64,000 nt of DNA, from assembly GCA_948144175.1 (NCBI GenBank), contig CANXME010002158.1, forward strand, positions 1-64,000, read 5' to 3'. The DNA comes from Closterium sp. NIES-65. Lineage: Eukaryota; Streptophyta; Zygnematophyceae; Desmidiales; Closteriaceae. The notes under the pieces were generated by a model, which was not told where the DNA came from, ran no database searches, and was given only the letters and a program-made list of their open reading frames with translations. Below are positions 56,520 to 64,000 of the stretch, piece after piece (position 1 is the stretch's first letter; each line of letters begins with the position of its first letter). Position numbers and translations under genes: made by a program.

Positions 56520-56651
56520 TGTCAAACATTATATATGTTATGCTTGTGTAGACTACAGTGGGTTAGCCTATAGGGGGTACACAATTCTAGGGTTTCCTAT
56601 TTGTACTCATTTCACTGCTAGTTCATTCATTCCTGTTCGCTTATTCTCACA
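56520..56651 (+). repeat. Copia-4 3' LTR
   Basis: 132 bp; starts TGTCAAACATT right after the polypurine tract, ends TTCTCACA before the GCAAG target duplication. Confidence 0.94.
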
Positions 56652-59600
56652 GCAAGTAGGGCCAAGGAGAACGGAATCGCTCATTTCTCAAAAAGTAAAG
56701 GGAATCTAGCGGTCTCACTCGATCAGAAGGTGGGAAATATATAAATCTAGTGAGCTAATGAGGTTCGGAAGGAATCTAATGCATATGTATATGGAAAGTG
56801 GTGCATTGGCCAGGTCGGTCAGTATGGGAAGTTAGAGTGCAAATGCCTGGGAGAACGGAAGCGCTCAGATCTCGCATAATACACGGAATCTAGTGGTCTC
56901 ACTCAAATATAAGGTAGGAAATATATTCATCTAGTGAACGTAAGGGTTTGAAAGGTAACTAACGCACATGTGTAGATAAAATGGTGCATCGGCCAGTCTG
57001 GCCGGCATTTCGCACTCATAGTGCAGGTGGGGCCAGGGAGAACGGAAACGCCCGTTTCTCAAAAACTAGAGGGAACTAACGGTCTCACTCGATCAGAAGG
57101 TGGGAAACATATAAATCTAGTCAGCTAAAAAGGTTTGAAATGTATTTAACGCACATGTATAGAGAAAATGGTGCATTGGCCAGGTCGGTCAGAATCGGAA
57201 CTTAAAATGCAAATGCCAGGGAGAACGGAAGCGCTCAGATGTCGCATAGTACACGGAATCAAGTGGTCTCACTCAAATAGAAAGTAGGAAATATATTCAT
57301 CTAGTGAACGTAAGGGTTTGAAAGGTAACTAACGCACATGTGTAGAGAAAATTGTGCATCGGCCAGTCTGGCCGGCATTTCGCACTTATAGTGCAAGTAG
57401 GGCCAAGGAGAACGGAAACGCTCATTTCTCAAAAAGTAGAGGGAATCTAGCGGTCTCACTCGATCAGAAGGTGGGAAATATATAAATCTAGTGAGCTAAT
57501 AAGGTTCGAAAGGAATCTAATGCATATGTATATGGAAAATGGTGCATTGGCCAGGTCGGTCAGTATGGGAACTTAGAGTGCAAATGCCAGTGAGAACGGA
57601 AGCGCTCAGATCTCGCATAGTACACGGAATCTAGTGGTCTCACTCAAATATAAGGTAGGAAATATATTCATCTAGTGAACGTAAGGGTTTGAAAGGTAAC
57701 TAACGCACATGTGTAGAGAAAATTGTGCATCGGCCAGTCTGGTCGGCATTTCGCACTTATAGTGCAAGTAGGGCCAAGGAGAACGGAAACGCTCATTTCT
57801 CAAAAAGTAGAGGGAATCTAGCGGTCTCACTCGATCAGAAGGTGGGAAATATATAAATCTAGTGAGCTAATAAGGTTCGAAAGGAATCTAATGCATATGT
57901 ATATGGAAAATGGGGCATTGGCCAGGTCGGTCAGTATGGGAACTTAGAGTGCAAATGCCAGGGAGAACGGAAGCGCTCAGATCTCGCATAGTACACGGAA
58001 TCTAGTGGTCTCACTCAAATATAAGGTAGGAAATATATTCATCTCGTGAACGTAAGGGTTTGAAAGGTAACTAACGCACATGTGTAGATAAAATGGTGCA
58101 TCGGCCAGTCTGGCCGGCATTTCGCAGTCATAGTGCAGGTGGGGCCAGGGAGAACGGAAACGCTCGTTTCTCAAAAACTAGAGGGAACTAACGGTCTCAC
58201 TCGATCAGAAGGTGGGAAACATATAAATCTAGTCAGCTAAAAAGGTTTGAAATGTATTTAACGCACATGTATAGAGAAAATGGTGCATTGGCCAGGTCGG
58301 TCAGAATCGGAACTTAAAATGCAAATGCCAGGGAGAACGGAAGCGCTCAGATGTCGCATAGTACACGGAATCAAGTGGTCTCACTCAAATAGAAAGTAGG
58401 AAATATATTCATCTAGTGAACGTAAGGGTTTGAAAGGTAACTAACGCACATGTGTAGAGAAAATTGTGCATCGGCCAGTCTGGCCGGCATTTCGCACTTA
58501 TAGTGCAAGTAGGGCCAAGGAGAACGGAAACGCTCATTTCTCAAAAAGTAGAGGGAATCTAGCGGTCTCACTCGATCAGAAGGTGGGAAATATATAAATC
58601 TAGTTCGCTAATTAGGTTCGAAAGGAATCTAATGCATATGTATATGGAAAATGGTGCATTGGCCAGGTCGGTCAATATGGGAACTTAGAGTGCAAATGCC
58701 AGTGAGAACGGAAGCGCTCAGATCTCGCATAGTACACGGAATCTAGTGGTCTCACTCAAATATAAGGTAGGAAATATATTCATCTAGTGAACGTAAGGGT
58801 TTGAAAGGTAACTAACGCACATGTGTAGAGAAAATTGTGCATCGGCCAGTCTGGTCGGCATTTCGCACTTATAGTGCAAGTAGGGCCAAGGAGAACGGAA
58901 ACGCTCATTTCTCAAAAAGTAGAGGGAATCTAGCGGTCTCACTCGATCAGAAGGTGGGAAATATATAAATCTAGTGAGCTAATAAGGTTCGAAAGGAATC
59001 TAATGCATATGTATATGGAAAATGGTGCATTGGCCAGGTCGGTCAGAATGGGAACTTAGAGTGCAAATGCCAGGGAGAACGGAAGCGCTCAGATCTCGCG
59101 TAATACACGGAATCTAGTGGTCTCATTCAAATAGAAGGTAGGAAATCAATTCATCTAGTGAACGTAAGGGTTTGAAAGGTAACTAACGCACATGTGTAGA
59201 GAAAATGGTGCATCGGCCAGTCTGGCCGGCATTTCGCACTTATAGTGCAAGTAGGGCCAAGGAGAACGGAAACGCTCATTTCTCAAAAAGTAAAAGGAAT
59301 CTAGCGGTCTCACTCGATCAGAAGGTGGGAAATATATAAATCTAGTCAGCTAATAAGGTGCGTAAGGAATCTAATGCATATGTATATGGGAAGTGGTGCA
59401 TTGGCCAGGTCGGTCAGTATCGGAACTTAAAATGCAAATGCCAGGGAGAACGGAAGCGCTCAGATCTCGCATAGTACACGGAATCAAGTGGTCTCACTCA
59501 AATAGAAAGTAGGAAATATATTTATCTAGTGAACGTAAGGGTTTGAAAGGTAACTAACGCACATGTGTAGAGAAAATGGTGCATCGGCCAGTCTGGCCGG

Positions 59601-60671
59601 CATTTCGCACTTATAGTGCAAGTAGGGCCAAGGAGAACGGAAACGCTGATTTCTCAAAAAGTAAAGGGAATCTAGCGATCTCACTCGATCATAAGGTGGG
59701 AAATATATAAATCTAGTGCGCTAATAAGGTTCGAAAGGAATCTAATGCATATGTATATGGAAAATGGTGCATTGGCCAGGTCGGTCAGTATGGGAACTTA
59801 GAGTGCAAATGCCAGGGAGAACGGAAGCGCTCAGATCTCGCATAGTACACGGAATCTAGTGGTCTCACTCAAATATAAGGTAGGAAATATATTCATCTAG
59901 TGAACGTAAGGGTTTGAAAGGTAACTAACGCACATGTGTAGAGAAAATGGTGCATCGGCCAGTCTGGCCGGCATTTCGCACTTATAGTGCAAGTAGGGCC
60001 AAGGAGAACGGAAACGCTCATTTCTCAAAAAGTAAAAGGAATCTAGCGGTCTCACTCGATCAGAAGGTGGGAAATATATAAATCTAGTGAGCTAATAAGG
60101 TTCGAAAGGAATCTAATGCATATGTATATGGAAAATGGTGCATTGGCCAGGTCGGTTAGTATGGGAACTTAGAGTGCAAATGCCAGGGAGAACGGAAGCG
60201 CTCAGATCTCGCATAGTACACGGAATCTAGTGGTCTCACTCAAATAGAAGGTAGGAAATAAATTAATCTAGTGAACGGTAAGGGTTTGAAAGGTAACTAA
60301 CGCACATCTGTAGAGAATATGGTGCATCGGCCAGTCTGGCCGGCATTTCGCACTTATAGTGCAAGTAGGGCCAAGGAGAACGGAAACGCTCATTTCTCAA
60401 AAAGTAAAGGGAATCTAGCGGTCTCACTCGATCAAAAGGTGGGAAATATATAATTCTAGTGAGCTAATAAGGTTCGAAAGGAATCTAATGCATATGTATA
60501 TGGAAAATGGTGCATTGGCCAGGTCGGTCAGAATGGGAACTTAGAGTGCAAATGCCAGGGAGAACGGAAGCGCTCAGATCTCGCATAGTACACGGAATCT
60601 AGTGGTCTCACTCAAATAGAAGGTAGGAAATAAATTCATCTAGTGAACGTAAGGGTTTGAAAGGTAACTAA
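56652..60671 (-). repeat. Satellite array, reverse orientation (segment 6)
   Basis: About 21-22 monomers of reverse-oriented A/B satellite, no gene. A six-monomer block recurs at an offset of about 1112 bp (rare CAGATGTCGCATAG near 57236 and 58348; CAGAATCGGAAC in both). Confidence 0.93.
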
Positions 60672-60859
60672 TGTCAGATTTATATGACATAGTTTCTGTA
60701 GGCTATAGTGGGGTAGCACATATGGGGTACAGGGTTTCTAGGGTTGTATTTGTACCCAATCTTCCATAGTCATTTCATTCCTGTTTTCCTTGCTTCACAT
60801 GGTATAGAGCGGGTCCTGCCTTAGGACCGTTTTTTTTAGGGCCCACCGAAGCGCGCCCC
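60672..60859 (+). mobile_element. Truncated copia fragment: 5' LTR plus start of leader
   Basis: A 128-bp LTR (60672-60799, TGTCAGATTTATATG...TTGCTTCACA) is followed by primer site TGGTATAGAGCGGG, the hairpin GGTCCTGCCTTAGGACC, a T8 tract and AGGGCCCACCGAAGCGCGCCCC, where it stops. Satellite resumes at AAAATGCAAATGCC. There is no coding region, 3' LTR or right target duplication. The LTR resembles those of Copia-1 and Copia-3 in parts but is distinct from both, so it marks another family member. It is too short to encode anything. Confidence 0.92.
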
Positions 60860-63800
60860 AAAATGCAAATGCCAGGGAGAACGGAAGCGCTCAGATCTCC
60901 CATAGTACACGGAATCAAGTGGTCTTACTCAAATAGAAAGTAGGAAATATATTCATCTAGTGAACGTAAGGGTTTGAAAGGTAACTAACGCACATGTGTA
61001 GAGAAAATTGTGCATCGGTCAGTCTGGCCGGCATTTCGCACTTATAGTGCAACTAGGGCCAAGGAGAACAGAAACGCTCATTTCTCAAGAAGTAGAGGGA
61101 ATCTAGCGGTCTCACTCGATCACAAGGTGGGAAATATATAAATCTAGTGAGCTAATAAGGTTCGAAAGGAATCTAATGCATATGTATATGGAAAATGGTG
61201 CATTGGCCAGGTCGGTGAGTATGGGAAATTGGAGTGCAAATGCCAGGGAGAACGGAAGCGCTCAGATCTCGCATAGCACACGGAATCTAGTGGTCTCACT
61301 CAAATAGAAGGTAGGAAATAAATTCATCTAGTGAACGTAAGGGTTTGAAAGGTAACTAACGCACATGTGTATAGAAAATGGTGCATCGGCCAGTCTGGCC
61401 GGCATTTCGCACTTATAGTGCAAGTAGGGCCAAGGAGAACGGAAACGCTCATTTCTCAAAAAGGAAATGGAATCTAGCGGTCTCACTCGATCAGAAGGTG
61501 GGAAATATATAAATCTAGTGAGCTAATAAGGTTCGGAAGGAATCTAATGCATATGTATATGAGAAGTGGTGCATTGGCCAGGTCGGTCAGTATGGGAACT
61601 TAGAGTGCAAATGCCTGGGAGAACGGAACCGCTCAGATCTCGCATAATACACGGAATCTAGTGGTCTCACTCAAATATAAGGTAGGAAATATATTCATCT
61701 AGTGAACGTAAGGGTTTGAAAGGTAACTAACGCACATGTGTAGAGAAAATGGTGCATCGGCCAGTCTGGCCGGCATTTCGCACTCATAGTGCAGGTGGGG
61801 CCAGGGAGAACGGAAACGCTCGTTTCTCAAAAAGTAGAGGGGATCTAACGGTCTCACTCAATCACAAGGTGGGAAATATATAAATCTAGTCAGCTAAAAA
61901 GGTTTGAAATGTATTCAACGCACATGTATAGAGAAAATGGTGCATTGGCCAGGTCGGTCAGTATCGGAACTTAAAATGCAAATGCCAGGGAGAACGGAAG
62001 CGCTCAGATCTCGCATAGTACACAGAATCAAGTGGTCTCACTCAAATAGAAAGTAGGAAATATATTCATCTAGTGAACGTAAGGGTTTGAAAGGTAACTA
62101 ACGTACATGTGAAGAGAAAATTGTGCATCGGCCAGTCTGGCCGGCATTTCGCACTCATAGTGCAGGCGGGGCCAGGGAGAACGGAAACGCTCGTTTCTCA
62201 AAAAGTAGAGGGGATCTAACGGTCTCACTCAATCACAAGGTGGGAAATATATAAATCTAGTCAGCTAAAAAGGTTTGAAATGTATTCAACGCACATGTAT
62301 AGAGAAAATGGTGCATTGGCCAGGTTGGTCAGTATCGGAACTTAAAATGCAAATGCCAGGGAGAACGGAAGCGCTCAGATCTCGCATAGTACACAGAATC
62401 AAGTGGTCTCACTCAAATAGAAAGTAGGAAATATATTCATCTAGTGAACGTAAGGGTTTGAAAGGTAACTAACGTACATGTGTAGAGAAAATTGTGCATC
62501 GGCCAGTCTGGCCGGCATTTCGCACTTATAGTGCAACTAGGGCCAAGGAGAACGGAAACGCTCATTTCTCAAGAAGTAGAGGGAATCTAGCGGTCTCACT
62601 CGATCACAAGGTGGGAAATATATAAATCTAGTGAGCTAATAAGGTTCGAAAGGAATCTAATGCATATGTATATGGAAAATGGTGCATTGGCCAGGTCGGT
62701 CAGTATGGGAACTTGGAGTGCAAATGCCAGGGAGAACGGAAGCGCTCAGATCTCGCATAGCACACGGAATCTAGTGGTCTCACTCAAATAGAAGGTAGGA
62801 AATATATTCATCTAGTGAAGGTAAGGGTTTGAAAGGTAACTAACGCACATGTGTAGAGAAAATGGTGCATCGGCCAGTCTGGCTGGCATTTCGCACTTAT
62901 AGTGCAAGTAGGGCCAAGGAGAACGGAAACGCTCATTTCTCAAAAAGGAAATGGAATCTAGCGGTCTCACTCGATCAGAAGGTGGGAAATATATAAATCT
63001 AGTGAGCTAATAAGGTTTGGAAGGAATCTAATGCATATGTATATGAAAAGTGGTGCATTGGCCAGGTCGGTCAGTATGGGAACTTAGAGTGCAAATGCCT
63101 GGGAGAACGGAACCGCTGAGATCTCGCATAATACACGGAATCTAGTGGTCTCACTCAAATATAAGGTAGGAAATATATTCATCTAGTGAACGTAAGGGTT
63201 TGAAAGGTAACTAACGCACATGTGTAGAGAAAATGGTGCATCGGCCAGTCTGGCCGGCATTTCGCACTCATAGTGCAGGTGGGGCCAGGGAGAACGGAAA
63301 CGCTCGTTTCTCAAAAAGTAGAGGGGATCTAACGGTCTCACTCGATCAGAAGGTGGGAAATATATAAATCTAGTCAGCTAAAAAGGGTTGAAATGTATTC
63401 AACGCACATGTATAGAGAAAATGGTGCATTGGCCAGGTCGGTCAGTATCGGAACTTAGAGTGCAAATGCCAGGGAGAACGGAAGCGCTCAGATCTCGCAT
63501 AGTACACAGAATCAAGTGGTCTCACTCAAATAGAAAGTAGGAAATATATTCATCTAGTGAACGTAAGGGTTTGAAAGGTAACTAACGTACATGTGTGGAG
63601 AAAATTGTGCATCGGCCAGTCTGGCCGGCATTTCGCACTCATAGTGCAGGCGGGGCCAGGGAGAACGGAAACGCTCGTTTCTCAAAAAGTAGAGGGGATC
63701 TAACGGTCTCACTCAATCACAAGGTGGGAAATATATAAATCTAGTCAGCTAAAAAGGTTTGAAATGTATTCAACGCACATGTATAGAGAAAATGGTGCAT

Positions 63801-64000
63801 TGGCCAGGTCGATCAGTATCGGAACTTAAAATGCAAATGCCAGGGAGAACGGAAGCGCTCAGATCTCGCATAGTACACAGAATCAAGTGGTCTCACTCAA
63901 ATAGAAAGTAGGAAATATATTCATCTAGTGAACGTAAGGGTTTGAAAGGTAACTAACGTACATGTGTAGAGAAAATTGTGCATCGGCCAGTCTGGCCGGC
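60860..64000 (-). repeat. Satellite array, reverse orientation (segment 7)
   Basis: About 17 monomers of reverse-oriented A/B satellite continuing to the window edge, no gene. The variant GAGGGGATCTAACGG recurs at offsets of 371 bp and about 1484 bp (near 61837, 62208, 63692), indicating two-monomer and eight-monomer duplications. Confidence 0.93.

Larger units (their letters stand above)
49305..56651 (+). mobile_element. Copia-4: full-length Ty1/copia retrotransposon, plus strand, one frameshift in gag
   Basis: A 7347-bp element with 132-bp LTRs (49305-49436, 56520-56651) differing at two positions and perfect target duplications GCAAG (49300-49304, 56652-56656). Primer site TGGTATAGAGCGGG follows the 5' LTR, and a polypurine tract precedes the 3' LTR. 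Leader, gag, pol and 3' UTR are very close to Copia-1, but the LTRs are of a clearly different sequence type. The only coding lesion I see is the nine-C tract in gag, one short of the expected ten. Confidence 0.96.

Overview
The window is a eukaryotic, repeat-only segment. It is a long satellite DNA array, probably centromeric or pericentromeric, interrupted by Ty1/copia LTR retrotransposons. I found no single-copy host gene, rRNA, tRNA gene or CRISPR array. The elements have order Gag-PR-IN-RT-RNaseH, about 130-bp LTRs, tRNA-Met-like primer sites and very GC-rich, Gly/Ala/Pro-rich polyproteins. That fits the green lineage; a streptophyte alga such as a desmid is my guess from the style of the proteins, and the species cannot be settled from the sequence alone.

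Satellite: the basic monomer is about 185.5 bp in two diverged types, A and B, that alternate to give a dimer of about 371 bp. Subtypes of A and B are arranged in higher-order repeats. Marker variants recur at 741-742 bp (4 monomers), 1113 bp (6) and 1483 bp (8). The array reads in one direction from 1 to 22449 and in the opposite direction from 22457 to the end, with a head-to-head switch at about 22420-22456.

Retroelements: (1) Copia-1, 1005-8422, minus strand, full length with a 5-bp target duplication, polyprotein broken by two frameshifts and one stop. (2) Copia-2, 19460-21152, minus, internally deleted derivative that keeps its target duplication. (3) Copia-3, 26078-33509, plus, with one uninterrupted 1990-residue Gag-Pol; the best candidate for a recently active autonomous copy. 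(4) Copia-4, 49305-56651, plus, intact except for one homopolymer-length frameshift in gag. (5) A 5' LTR plus leader fragment, 60672-60859, plus. All five have the same orientation relative to the satellite monomer, although the array itself inverts.

Each full-length element has the same layout: LTR, primer binding site, a leader of about 1 kb (three stem-loops with T tracts, then GC-rich minisatellite), gag with a polyglycine tract and an atypical Cys/His cluster, protease, integrase, a degenerate Ala/Gly/Pro repeat linker, reverse transcriptase, RNase H, a 3' UTR of about 200 bp, a hairpin-embedded polypurine tract and the 3' LTR. Copia-1 and Copia-4 are nearly identical inside but carry clearly different LTRs, and the paired LTRs of each full-length element differ at only two positions, so the insertions look recent.
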